From Orientallactaga sibirica (taxonomy: Eukaryota; Chordata; Mammalia; Rodentia; Dipodidae): a stretch of DNA of 64,000 bases. Every line of letters begins with the position of its first letter. The first letter of the stretch is position 1. The stretch lies in the NCBI GenBank assembly GCA_036365145.1, contig JAEOAD010000603.1, forward strand, positions 1,302,001 to 1,366,000, read 5' to 3'. A program made the position numbers and the translations under genes. This document shows positions 45,752 to 56,566 of the stretch, piece by piece. A model generated the notes under the pieces. The model made no database searches and was not told the DNA's origin. It worked only from the letters and a program-made list of their open reading frames with translations.

Positions 45752-45944
45752 CTATGTAATTTTTAATACACAGGTTTGGATATCTTCTAGTGAGTTGTTA
45801 GCCAGGGAAGCCACAGATGCCCCCAAAACATTATAGGCTTTTGCCAAGGCTCTTGGCACCAGAACTATATGGTAAGACCCAGTTGCTGAAGACTCCACAG
45901 GCATGAGTTGCAGGTCACTGAGAAATGAAGCTGGAGCTAAGCTA

Positions 45945-46270
45945 GAAGCCTTCTCCTTGTAGGCTGTCATGATTCTGGAAGGAGCTATGCAGCCTACTGG
46001 GGGAGAAAAGTCATCAACAGTCTTAAACAGGAGTGAACTCTGAAAGATACATGACTGGCCAGCCAGACAAAATGTACTAATTGGTGCATCATGCTGGAGC
46101 TGATCTGGAAGCCTCCTCCCTGAAGGCTAGCTGTCATGATGCTGGAAACAGCTATGTAGCCTGTGGGGGAGAGGTCATCAACTTTCTTAACAAGCATTGG
46201 ACACTACAAACTTTATGGCTGGCCAACAAAGCACAATGTGCCAACTGGTGCAATGATGGCATGTCTATTA
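45945..46270 (+). repeat. 163-bp tandem duplication in L1-B 3'UTR
   Basis: Unit 1 starts GAAGCCTTCTCCTTGTAGGC (45945), unit 2 starts GAAGCCTCCTCCCTGAAGGC (46108). Both continue through TGTCATGAT.CTGGAA, AGTCATCAAC-type, GGCCAGCC/GGCCAACA and AATTGGTGC/AACTGGTGC. The reference copy at 22625-22790 has one unit. Confidence 0.85.
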
Positions 46271-46452
46271 TGGGGGAAACAAACTGCTATCAGATTGTAC
46301 TTGAAGCTTGATTCATGAGAGTGTATAGCTATGGAGGACATAAGTTCTATGGGGGGGAAAACTACAAATGTTATCTGTGTACATGGATATATGATACCTA
46401 CCTAAGTGTTCTATAAATACCTGTGTTTATGCCCGTATGTTAATACTATTAT

Positions 46453-46464
46453 CACTTTTGTTTT
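46453..46464 (+). repeat. Left TSD of B1
   Basis: TCACTTTTGTTT, exact copy at 46609-46620. Confidence 0.9.
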
Positions 46465-46608
46465 GTTTTGTTTTTCGAGGTAAGGTCTCACTCTAGCTCA
46501 CACTGACCTGGAATAGCCTCAGGGTGGCCTCAAACTCATGGCAATCCTCCTACCTCTGCCTCCCAAGTGCTGGGATTAAAGGTGTGCACCACCATGCCTG
46601 GCTTATGC
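46465..46608 (-). mobile_element. B1 SINE inside L1-B 3'UTR
   Basis: Antisense: TTCGAGGTAAGGTCTCACTC, TGACCTGGAATAGCC, TCAAACTCATGGCAATCCTC, CCCAAGTGCTGGGATTAAAG, CACCACCATGCCTGGC. Little diverged, with exact TSDs. Confidence 0.93.
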
Positions 46609-46620
46609 TCACTTTTGTTT
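46609..46620 (+). repeat. Right TSD of B1
   Basis: Exact copy of 46453-46464. Confidence 0.9.
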
Positions 46621-47045
46621 AGAGAAGCTTCTCTTGTCTGATACAGTGACGACAGAAGTGACAAACCCATGAAAGTGCTGAGAAGTGACAGTGGAGTGTT
46701 CAGCAGTAAGTGAGGCATCTCTATCATGCCCTACAAGGCTTAGGAACCATTGCAGAACATGTCAGGGGAAGAATTTAAGAGCCAAAAAATGGGGAGGAAT
46801 ACTTACAATCCTGTCTTCCAAACACAAAGTGACCTTGATTTTCATGACATCACAGTGGCTGACAGTATCAATACAAGTCCTGCATAATAGTAGGGATAAT
46901 GGTGATGTCAAAATAGAAGAGAGACTACCTGGAAAGGAGATGAGTTTCCATGGAGGGGGGATTGGAAGAGGAAAAAGAAGGGTGGTGTGAGGTGATTATA
47001 ATCATAGTATATTGTCTATATTTATAGAAGTTGTCAATAAAACGT

Positions 47046-48405
47046 TTAAAAGAAGCAGTTTGAATGTTTCAGCAATGATAAATAAATAGAAAATAATTAT
47101 AATGAAATTGTTAACTATAGATTTACATGGGAAATTTATCAAGTGTAAATCAACTTGTCAAATTGTAGGTGTCAATTTAACAAGTATACCTTATGCATAT
47201 ACTATAGTCATGAAGTTCTATTCCACACTGTAAGAATGCCAAAATGCTTAGGCATTAAGTTCTGAGTCCTCAACAAGTTTAAATGTAAGAAGTAATGAGG
47301 ACACAAACCACTAAATATTATAGACATAGAATATGGGGAAATTGAATTATTGTGGCCATGAAGGAAAGATGCTTATTTTATTGGTAATTTACTCACATAG
47401 TTTCTTCTCAGTTGCCTTTTCATTGTTCTTGTTTTATCAAAAATATCATATTATTTTCCTCTTCAAGATTTTAGTATAACTATTCCTTTGCTCATTCATA
47501 ATAGCTTATTATAATTCTCTTTAAATATTAGCAGTAAAAGAGAACATTGGAAATAATTATTACAATTAATATTTTATACTACCTAGTAAAAGATTCAGGT
47601 AACAGTCCTTTAATCTTCACATTTCCATGAGGCAGGCACTTTTGTTTTCTGCACAATTAAGAATATATAACTGATTATGATTATTTTTTCACAAAAATTG
47701 CTTGTTAACTACCATTCTCACAGTGGAACTCTGTCTCAGAGTTTTTCCAGTAAGAAAATTTTTTAAAAATATTACAAACTTCTATTAAAAAAGCAACTCC
47801 AACAGAGCAATGGCACTTTGTCAATATATTTTTTCATCCCTACCTAATCTCTAGGTGCTATTAACTCACTGAGATTTCAACAGTATGACAAATTATTTCT
47901 GTTTCAATATTTGAACTGTATTGCATTATTGAAAAAATATAAGCCAGTTAATTTTACATTCATTATGAAAATAACAAAATTATCTTAACCTCTCTACTTG
48001 AAAGTGTAATATTGAACAGTATGCTTTCAAAATGGTATTACTTCATATGGGTAGGCAATTATTTGTGCTTAATGACAAGAACAGTATGTTTTATGACAAG
48101 ATTATAAATATTTTCAGTCCAGCTACATTAATATTTATAAATTGTTCCTTTTCAGGGTTTTAAAATACTGAACACAAACACATAGAGGCTCATTAAAAAT
48201 GTTATAATTATCACCAAATTGTGTTTTTTTAGTTATTTTGCTTTTCTTTTGTAAGCATCAGTGACTCCCATTAATTATCAATTCTACGTAAGGCAGAGAT
48301 TAAAATTAATTCTAACATAAAATAAATTTTAAAGCTTATAATACACTATGTCCATTATATTTTCATTTTAATAGAATTGTTTTGGAGATATATAAAAAAC
48401 ATTCA
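47046..48405. other. Unique AT-rich intergenic DNA
   Basis: About 1.36 kb, AT-rich. No gene, exon or repeat recognised. Confidence 0.5.
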
Positions 48406-48625
48406 GGGCTGGAGAAATTGCTCAGCGGTTCAGGAACTTCTCTATAAAGCCTAACAACCTAGGTTTGATTCCCTAGTATCCACAAAAAATCAAATGCAGC
48501 AGGGTACATACAATCTTGAGTTTGTTTGCAGAGGCTAGAGGCCCTGGCACACCCAATCTCTCCCTCTCTCTCTCTTTCTCTTTCTCTCTTTGTTTGCAAA
48601 TAAATAAATAATAAATTTTTAAAAA
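48406..48625 (+). mobile_element. DIP-like SINE
   Basis: GGGCTGGAGAAATTGCTCAG, GGTTTGATTCCCTAGTATCC (box B), GAGTTTGTTTGCAGAGGCTA, GAGGCCCTGGCACACCC, a CTCTCTCTCTTTCTC stretch and AAATAAATAAATAATAAA tail. Confidence 0.9.
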
Positions 48626-48999
48626 TACATAAGTGTTTAAATATCTTCTTGGAAACAATATCTTATGAATTTATGCAAATAAACATGGTAAGAATAAAAT
48701 GTGGATTTTACATTACTGAAAATTAAGGGTGATTTATCTGAGAAGACTGAAGAGCCTCTAGTGAAAGATCTACAGGTATGCCCAATCTGGGGCTGCATGT
48801 AGCCAAGGAGAGTAATGAGTGAAAAATCGTAAAGTTACTTAAAACATTATGAGGCTTTGTATGACTATTTTTGTAACTCTATTATATAGTTCTGAAGCAT
48901 GAACTTTGTATATGACAACATTGTATCAAAATGTCAAAAGGCTGAACACAACTAATTTAAAGAACAATTTAGAAAACAAACATCTCTTATATAATGCAG
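48626..48999. other. Unique intergenic DNA
   Basis: Nothing recognised. Confidence 0.5.
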
Positions 49000-49935
49000 G
49001 ACAGTACATCAGAACACCATGCTGGAACAGAAAGTGAAACTATCTCCCTCCTGGCTAGGCCTCATAGCTTGGAGAGATCTTTGGAAGCTGCTGGAAGAAA
49101 ATGGTCACTAACAGGATGAATACCCAGGGGATCCTGCAGACTGTGAAATCAATCAACTGGACAAGAAGTACACATTGTGCAATAGTGGCATGTAGCCTCT
49201 GCAGGTAACCAACAATTCCATGAATGGGCATGAGACCCACTTAGTGGGAAAGAACTCATATCTAGTACTGGAAACCAAGTCAAAATCTCATAGCCAGGAA
49301 ACTCAGACTGAAGAGTTTCTGCTCTCTGGAGAAGAGTGGGCTGGTACAAGAAAAATCTCTCAAATAACTTTGCATGCCCTCTTTAACCCAAACTTCCTTT
49401 AATCTTGGTTGTAGAATCTGCTTTATTTTATAGAGAAATTAGAGGAGAGCAAAGATTAATCAATAAGACAAGATGATAACTAATTCCCCATCCCAAGACT
49501 TTCCACCTCTTCCAAATCTGCAGAGGCCCAGGAGAACTTGCAGTGGAATTGGAACCATGGACACTCCTCTTACTGCTAACCTGACAACCAGCTCCAGGGT
49601 GATGGTGGCAGACAAGGTGATCAATCAAAACCTACAAAAGCAGAAATCCAGAGGCAGCAAAGAACTTAATATTGAATCAGACTGCCAACAGGCTTGCAGT
49701 GGCTCAGGAAATTTTACAGAACAGTGGGGCAGAAAGACTGTAAGAGACGTATATTGGGTAGGAATACCCTGAGGCATCCTTCCCCCACTACCCCATAGGG
49801 ACTGACTGAGGCCTCCATGACCCCAGTGAATCCCATAGCCCCATTGAGAAGGTCCCCAGGGAAACAGAGCAGAGCAGATGTAAATATACATATTCACAAA
49901 AACCAGTCCAATTATTCAATTAAATAAAACTATCC
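49000..49935 (+). mobile_element. L1-A 3'UTR, divergent copy
   Basis: Landmarks are TGCAATAGTGGCATGTAGCC (49176), CACTTAGTGGGAAAGAACTC (49238), AACTTGCAGTGGAATTGG, AAAGACTGTAAGAG near 49730, GACCCCAGTGAATCC and tail AATTAAATAAAACT. The middle differs from the other L1-A UTRs, suggesting an older or separate subfamily. 5'-truncated within the UTR. No TSD found. Confidence 0.75.
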
Positions 49936-50135
49936 TTGTATGAGGCATCAAAATACAATTTTGACCTTAAGAAACTTTTGGAAGATTGGCAGCAGTTAGA
50001 TTCTAGACAGTCTGAATAGTCTTCCTATGAAATGCATCACTACTAGGAAATTGCATATTACCAGATTAGTATGAAATATTTGTGCACTTGGTGATTACTC
50101 TACATTCATACAGTAAAGATATTTTAGACTTATAG
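49936..50135. other. Unique spacer
   Basis: Nothing recognised. Confidence 0.5.
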
Positions 50136-50745
50136 TCAAGATGGTCTAACATTGCCTCACCTCATGGGGAAGGACAGGCAAGACTGTTAAGGTTCATAGA
50201 GGTTTTTAGGGGTTTTCTGACTCTAGTAGGTCTCAAATGGAAGAGTGTGAAGGAGCAAAATAGGGAGCCCACTGATTCCCATGCTCCTGGGTAGCCCACC
50301 AGTTTCCCAATCCCCTCAAGCAGCCATTGTAGCTGCAGTCCCAGCCTGAGGTCCCTCTTGCACTAACCCCAGGACAAGTGGACCCAAGTTAGCAAGCTTA
50401 TTCCTCCCCCGCAGGCTCTCCTACCATTGCTTAGACCTCGGAGGTGCCACTCACCAATCCTGCCCTAGCCTTTCTGAGCTCCACACACCACCACGGTCCC
50501 AGTAACTGGTCCCTCCCTAGCCTCTCTGAGCTCTGCACACCACCACAGTCCCATGGTGGTTCTGCCATAACATTTCTGAGCTCATTGCCACTGTGGTCTA
50601 ACTCACTGGCCCTGCCCTAGTCTTTCTGAGCTCTGTGCATCACTACTGTCCCATTCACCAGTCCTGCACTAGGCTTTCTGAGCTCCTTGCACCATTGCAG
50701 TCCCACACTGGTTGTGCTGTACCCTTTCTGAGCTCTGCACCACTG
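50136..50745 (+). promoter_or_regulatory. L1-A 5'UTR, plus orientation
   Basis: Starts TCAAGATGGTCTAAC and aligns with the reversed start of the second 5'UTR (TCAAGATGGTGTCC from 56560 downward) over the following CTCACCT, GGAAGGA.AGGCAAG, and CCCAATCCCCTCAAGCAGCC blocks. It then enters a tandem array and stops abruptly at 50745 against minus-strand ORF2. Confidence 0.75.
50465..50745 (+). repeat. Six-unit tandem array, 50-52 bp
   Basis: The motif TCTGAG(CTC) recurs at 50473, 50525, 50575, 50625, 50677 and 50727, with a shared unit of CTTTCTGAGCTCTGCAC, ACCACNGTCCCA and CANTGGTCCTGCCCTAG. It lies in the 5'UTR part and probably represents L1 promoter monomers. Confidence 0.88.
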
Positions 50746-52869
50746 TGGTTTTATATTGAGGTCTTTAACCCATTTGGACTTGGTTTTTGTGCATGGTGAA
50801 ATGTGTGGATTGAGTTTCATTTTCCTGCATATGGTTGTCCAGTTTGCCCAGTACCATTTGTTAAATATGCTGTCTTTTTTCCAATATACATTGGTAGGGT
50901 CTTTGTCAAATATCAAGTAGTTGTAGTTACTTGACCCAAATTTTGGGTCCTCTATTCTATTCAATTTTTCTATCTTTCTGTTTTTAATGCCAGTACAATG
51001 TTGTTTTTATTACTATGGCTTTGTAGTGTAGCTTTAGATCAGGTATGGTGATGCCTCCAGAGGTGTTTCTTTTGATGAGGATATGCTTGGAAATCTGAGG
51101 TTTTCTGCCATTCCATATGAATTTTGAGATCATTTTTTTCTCTCTGTGAAGAAAGAAGTTGGGATTTTTTATTGGTATTGCATTAACTCTATATAATGCT
51201 TTTGATAAGATTGCCATTTCCACAATGTTAATTCTGCCTATCCAGCAGCATTGGGAGGTCTTTCCATTTTTTCAGGTCCTCCTCAATTTATTTCTTGAGT
51301 GTTTTTATGTTTTCATTGTGTAAAGCTTTCACTTTCTTGTTTAATGTTATTCCAAGGTATTTTATTTTATTTTTGTTGCTATTGAAAATGGGACAATGTT
51401 GCTTATTTCTTTTTCTGTATCTTTGTCTTTTGCACACAGAAAGGCTACTGATTTTTGTGCATGACCTTGTATCCTGCTACTTTGCAGAAGGAGTTAAACA
51501 CCTGTATGAGTTTTGAGATGGAGGTTTTTGGGTCACTTATGTATAGAATCATGTCGTCTGCAAATAGGGCTAACTTAACTCCTTCCTTTCCAATTTGTAT
51601 CCCTTTTATTTCTCTCTCCTGTCTTATTGCTTGAGCTAGTATCTATAGTACTATGTTGAAGAGAAGAGATGAGAGTGGACACCTCTGCCTTGTTCCTGAT
51701 CTCAATGGGAATTCCTTAAGTCTCTCCCCATTAAGTATTACTTGGGCTTTAGGAGCTTTATATATAGCCTTTATTATGTTGAAATATAAACCATCCATGC
51801 TTGTTCTCTCCAATGTATTGATCATGAAGTGATGTAGTATTTTGTCAAAGGCCTTTTCTGCATCTAATGAAATGATCATGTGGTTTTTGTGCATAAGCTT
51901 GTTTATGTAGTGTATTACATTGACAGATTTCCATATATTGAACCACCCCTGTGTTCCAGGGATGAAGCCTACTTGATCCAGGTGGATAATGCTTTTGATG
52001 TGCTGTTGAATTCAGTTTGCGAGGATTTTGTTCAGGATCTTTGCTTCTATGTTTATCAGGGAAATAGCCTATAATTTTCTCTTCTTGTAGCATCTCTGCC
52101 TGGTTTTGGAATTAGGGTGATGCTAGCTTCCTAGAAGGAGTTGGGGAACATTCCCTGTTCTCAGATTGTGTGGCACAGTTTGAGAAAAAATTGGTTTCAG
52201 TTCTTCCATGAAGGCTTGATAGAATTCAGCTGAGAAGCCATCTGGTCCTGGACTCTTCTTTTTCAGGAGGTGTGAAGGGTGTGATAGGTTTGTTTAGGAG
52301 ATTAATCTGCTCTGGGTGTAGCTTTGGTAGGTGGTATGTTTCCAGGAATTCATCCATTTCCTCCATATTTTCCTGTTTTGTGGAGTAGAGGTTTTTGAAA
52401 TAAGTCCTGATGATTCTCCAAATTTCACTCATATCTATTGTGATCTTTCCTTTTTCGTTTCTAATTTTGTTAATTTGAAGTGTCTCTCTTTTTATTTTTA
52501 TTTTTTGGCTTGATCAGAATTGGCCAGGGATTTATCAATCTTGTTAATTTTTTCAAAGAACCAGTTCTTTGTTTCATCAATTTTCCTAATTGTCTTCTCA
52601 GTTTCCAATTCATTAATTTGTGCTATGATCTTAATTATTTCTTTTAATCTGGAGTTATTTGGGATGGCTTCTTCTTCTTTTTCCAATGCCTATAGGTGGA
52701 TGGTTAGGTTATTGATTTGGGATATCTGTCTTTGTTATGAAGGCATTTGGTGATATGTTTTTTTCCCCTAAGGACTGCTTTCATTGTGTCTCATAAATTT
52801 TGGTATGATATGTTCTCATTGTTGTTCAATTCTAGAAATTGTGCAAGTTCATTATTATTTCATCCACAA

Positions 52870-52880
52870 CCCATTTATTT
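52870..52880 (+). repeat. Left TSD of SINE in ORF2
   Basis: CCCATTTATTT, exact copy at 53132-53142. Confidence 0.85.
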
Positions 52881-52950
52881 ATTTTTATTTTTTTAAGTTT
52901 TTTTAAATTATTTATTTATTTGAGAGCGACAGACAGAAAGAGAGAAAGAG

Positions 52951-53004
<54 letters not shown>

Positions 53005-53131
53005 GGGCACACCAGGGCCTCCAGCCACTGCAAATGAACTCCAGATGCATGAGCCACCTTGTGCATCTGGCTTACATGGGTACTGGGGAATTGAGCCTCA
53101 AACCAGAGTCCTTAAGCCATCTCTCCAGCCC
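52881..53131 (-). mobile_element. DIP-like SINE inside L1-A ORF2
   Basis: Antisense: T-rich tail, GAGAGCGACAGACAGAAAGA, an (AG)n run, GAATGGGCACACCAGGGCCT, CACTGCAAATGAACTCCAGA, CACCTTGTGCATCTGGCTTA, GTCCTTAAGCCATCTCTCC. Exact 11-bp TSDs. The box A area is shortened. Confidence 0.93.
52954..52996 (+). repeat. (AG)n microsatellite
   Basis: Perfect AG run inside the SINE, expanded from its CT-rich region. Confidence 0.93.
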
Positions 53132-53142
53132 CCCATTTATTT
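53132..53142 (+). repeat. Right TSD of SINE in ORF2
   Basis: Exact copy of 52870-52880. Confidence 0.85.
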
Positions 53143-54054
53143 TTTATGTGTGTTGTTCAGTTTCCAGTAGCTGGAGGGATTCCTGGAGTATCTTTTGTTG
53201 TCAATTTCTAGCATTACAGCATTGTGATCTGATATCATTCAGGAAATTATATTGATTTTCCTAAAAATATGAAGGCAGGCTTTGTGGCCCAATATATGAT
53301 CAATTTTAGAGAAGGTTCCATGAGCTGGTGAGAATGTGCAATCTGTAGTTTTTGTGTAGAAAGTTCTGCAGATTTCTGTTAGGTCTAGTTGCTCTATGGT
53401 GATGTTGAGCTCTCTTGCTTCCTTATTAATTTTTTTGTTTGGATAATCTATCTATTGCTGATAGTGGAGTATTGAAGTCCTCAACTACGATGGTGTTGGT
53501 GGTTATTTTTGTTTTGTTGTCAAGTAGTTTTTTTTTTTTTTTTGTTTGTTTTAATGATTGTGGTGCACCTGTGTTTGGTGTGTAAAGATTGATGATTGTG
53601 ATATCCTCTTGCTGGATTGTTTCTTTGATAAGTAAGCAGTGGCCTTCTTTGTCTTTTTTGATTACTTTTGGCTTGAAGTCTCTTTTATCTGATATTAGTA
53701 TAGCTAGGCCTGCTTATTCCTTATTTCTGTTTGCTTGGAATATCATTTTCCATCCTTTCACCCTGAAAAGGTGTCTATCTTTAGTGGTGAGGTGGGTTTC
53801 TTGAAGATGGCAGATTGAGGGGTCTAATTCTCTGATCCATCCTGTCAGCTTATGTCTTTTGATGGGTGAATTAAGGCCATTAATGTTAAGAGTAAGAACT
53901 GTGAGGTTTGATTTAATCCCTGCCATGTTGGTGTGGTTTGGTGTTTTTTTGGACTTTGAAGGGTTGTTTTGCTTTTAGTGCCCTTTCTGAGTTTGGTTAC
54001 TGTGATCTGCTTCTTGTTGTTCTTGAGGTTGGTTGTTTGATTATTCTGTGTGGA

Positions 54055-55106
54055 GAATTTCCTGAAGTACTTTCTGTAGATTTCGCTTTGTGTTCATATA
54101 GTTGTACAGCTGGGTTTTATCATGGAAAGCTTTTCTTTCACCATCTATCATGAGGGATGTTTTTGCTGTGTAGAATAGTTTGGGTTAGAAGCCATAAGTT
54201 CTTAGATTTTGCAGTGTTCCATTCCAGGCCCTTCTGGCTTTGAGTGTTTCCACTGAGAAGTCTGAGGTAATTCTGATGGGGTTACCTTTATATGTAATGT
54301 GTTCCTTCTCCCTGTCTGCTTTTAGGACTTTCTCCTTGTTATCAATATTTAGGGTTTTAATGATAATATGTTTTGGAGAATTTCTCCCTTGCTCCAGTCT
54401 GTTTCGAGTTCTGTTAGCTTCTTGTACCTTGATGGGACTTTCTTTTGAGAGATTTGGAAATTTCTCTTCAATTTTTTTGAATAAGTTCTCTATTCCTTTG
54501 GTCTGAATTTCTTCCCCTAGTGGTATTCCCATGATTCTAGTGGTGGAATGTTTAATGTTATTCCACTTTTCCTGCATGTTTTGTTCACAAAATTTTTTGA
54601 ACTTATTGAATCCTTTGGATTCATATGCTGTTTCTTCTGTTATCTCTTCCAGTTCTGAGTTTATATCCTCCACATGGCTGACTCTATTCTTGAAAGCTTC
54701 TATATTTTGGGTTTTTTTTTTTTCCAATTTGCCTTGTATTTTCTACTGCTTTTTTATTTAGTTTCCAATATTCTGTTGAGTTCCCTTTTCACATCTTTTT
54801 CTGCTGTTTTTAGTGCTTCTTTGCATTCATCCTTGCATTTATTTATGTCTTCAATGAGCTTAGCCAGCTGGTTATTGAGGTCCTCTGTTTCTCCACTCTC
54901 CTTCAGGTCACTTAATTGTTTTTGGAGTCTTCCTGGTTCTTTTCTATTAGGTCTAATCTTGTGAGAACAGCAGTAATACAATTATTGGCCCTTTGTTGAT
55001 TTTCTCCAAGTTCTGCTATTTTCTTGGCTAGGGTTGCATTGCTTGTGTTTCCATTTTGGGGTTCTGGTCCTTTTATCTCTTCTATGTTTTGGTTAGAGAC
55101 ATCCAT
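54055..55106 (-). pseudogene. L1-A ORF1 remnant, minus strand
   Basis: Start 55106 with MDVSNQNIEEIKG. A frameshift at about 54930 moves into 'KQLSDLKESGETEDLNNQLAKLIEDINKCKDECKEALK', the coiled coil. After a second shift, 54185-54727 is open for 180 residues: 'RIMGIPLGEEIQTKGIENLF' (RRM) and 'ITYKGNPIRITSDFSVETLK' (C-terminal RNA-binding domain). The reading ends at a stop near 54185 before the usual ORF1 end. It is the longest open ORF1 piece in the window and still non-functional. Confidence 0.92.
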
Positions 55107-56560
55107 TGTGGGACTGGGAAGTCTTGTTGGATTACTTCCTTCTGATTTTTCATGTTATTTCTTTTGTGCTGTGGTCTGCCCATCACAGTTAAAGAATCTT
55201 GTTATCTGTAGCAGGAAGCTGTAATTTACCTTGAAGTGTCTTCAGTGATTATTCCCTTTTATGTTTATTTTGATTAGGGTTCTGATGGCAGTGGGGTCTT
55301 CCTGCTCAGAGAGTGGGAACCCATTAGTGTCTGGTGAAGGTCTGAAGGTCTGATGAAGGGGCTTGTTCTTTGTTTGTTCAGGGTATGGGAGTGCATGGTC
55401 AGGTGGCCTGAGTGGCAGGGGGGTCAATGGGCCAGAGCAGACTGGTGTTGTATCTGGGCTGCAGAAGTGGGGAGTATGGGAATGTGTGGTTTTTCTGCCA
55501 TGCTGAGCGTTCAAGGGATGGGATAGTGGGGCATTGGGACTATGTTGCAGGGAGTGGCTGGGACTGTGGTGTCCTGTGACAAGGCAGAGCAGGGATATGG
55601 GATTGCTACAGGTCAGATGAAGCAAATGGGGGTGATTTGGTGGTGGTCCAGTTGGGATGGCAGGAAAGGCAAGGGAATGGTGAAAAATAACTTTTTGGCC
55701 TGGGTCTGGGTCAGGGAAGGGGGATAAAGGGTGGGGCATTGGGGGGAAGACTTTGACATTTGGCCTTTGAGTTGGTAGCTCCCACACCCCAGAACAGAGT
55801 TCCTGCACTGGGAGGTGAGGTCAGCAGCAGCAATGGGGGTAGAGCTAGTGTGTGTGAGTCCTGTATGGGGGGGTGTTTATTCATGGATGGAGTTCCCACA
55901 GGCAGGGAGGGTTAGGGTAGGAAGGCTTGGGGACCAAGTATGTGGAGGTCCCACAAGCAGGGAGGGTGGAGGTAGAGGAATGGGGAGTGAGGTAGAGCAG
56001 GCCTGGAGGATGTGGGTAGGTCTGCATAGGACTGAGTGAGAGAGGTTCCCACAGGCATGGTGGGGGGGTGGGTCAGCACGGATATCAAGCAGGTGAGGTT
56101 CCTCACTGGCACAGAGGGTGGGGGAGGGATGGTGCAAGAGCTCCGTGGGTGAGGTTCCCAAGCAGCACAGAGGGTGGGGGCAGGATGGTGCAGGGACCAG
56201 GTGCACGAGGTTCCCTGCAGACATGGAGAATGGGGGAGGGACAGTGTGGGGACTCAGTGGGTGAGGTTCCTCACAGGCACAGAGGGTGGGGGTGGGACAT
56301 TGAAGCTGATGGAGGGGAACACTAGTTTGCTGTCTTGGGTATGCTTAGCTAGAGTAGGAGGAACCTGTGGCTGGGACCATGTCAATGGTGGCTGTTTGAG
56401 GGGGAATTGGGGAACTGTTGGGTCCCCAAGAGATTGATAATCTGTGTATTCCATGTTTTGGTCCTCATGGCCCTCCTGCCAACCCTAATGAACCCTAAAG
56501 GACTTGCCTTTCCTTCCACGCCAGGTGAGGTGTATTTACTTGGACACCATCTTGACTGTT
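55107..56560 (-). promoter_or_regulatory. L1-A 5'UTR, minus orientation
   Basis: About 1.45 kb from the 5' end (TCAAGATGGTGTCC reading down from about 56560) to the ORF1 ATG. It is C-rich on its own strand and includes a 56-bp tandem array. The 188-codon proline-rich reading at 55242-55808 lies wholly inside this UTR and is not considered a gene. Confidence 0.82.
55885..56300 (-). repeat. Tandem array of about 56 bp in L1-A 5'UTR
   Basis: On the plus strand the block GAGGTTCC(C/T) or a variant starts at 55889, 55945, 56042, 56095, 56151, 56207 and 56263. Most gaps are 53-56 bp, and one of 97 probably hides a decayed unit. Each unit continues CACAGGCACAGAGGGTGGGG. Different monomers from those at 50465 and 36430. 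Confidence 0.85.
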
Positions 56561-56566
56561 GGATCA

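Larger units (their letters stand above)
45766..47045 (+). mobile_element. L1-B 3'UTR with tandem duplication
   Basis: Sense L1-B 3'UTR from the GGATATCTTCTAGTGAGTTG block (45778) to the tail GTTGTCAATAAAACG (47030). ORF2 is absent. It holds a 163-bp tandem duplication and a B1. It begins directly at the right TSD of the inverted L1-A, so which inserted first is not settled. Confidence 0.85.
50747..53926 (-). pseudogene. L1-A ORF2 remnant, minus strand
   Basis: Starts at 53926 with MAGIKSNLTVLTLNINGLNS, 'SICHLQETHLTTKDRH' (endonuclease). A SINE at 52881-53131 splits the EN region. 52226-52432 has 'TYFKNLYSTKQENMEEMDEFLETYHLPKL', and 51643-51894 has '[14 protein letters not shown]' and '[21 protein letters not shown]'. 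The FADDM codons are intact near 51555. It ends at 50747 after '[12 protein letters not shown]', so the last roughly 250 residues are missing. Frameshifts and stops throughout. Confidence 0.92.

Noticed and set aside
50465..50745. Regularly spaced repeats that could suggest a CRISPR array
   Set aside because: The units are continuous tandem repeats without unique spacers, they lie in an L1 5'UTR, and the genome is mammalian.
55242..55808. 188-codon proline-rich open reading frame on the minus strand
   Set aside because: It lies entirely in the 5'UTR of the minus-strand L1-A, in C-rich low-complexity sequence, and has no domain. It is treated as incidental.
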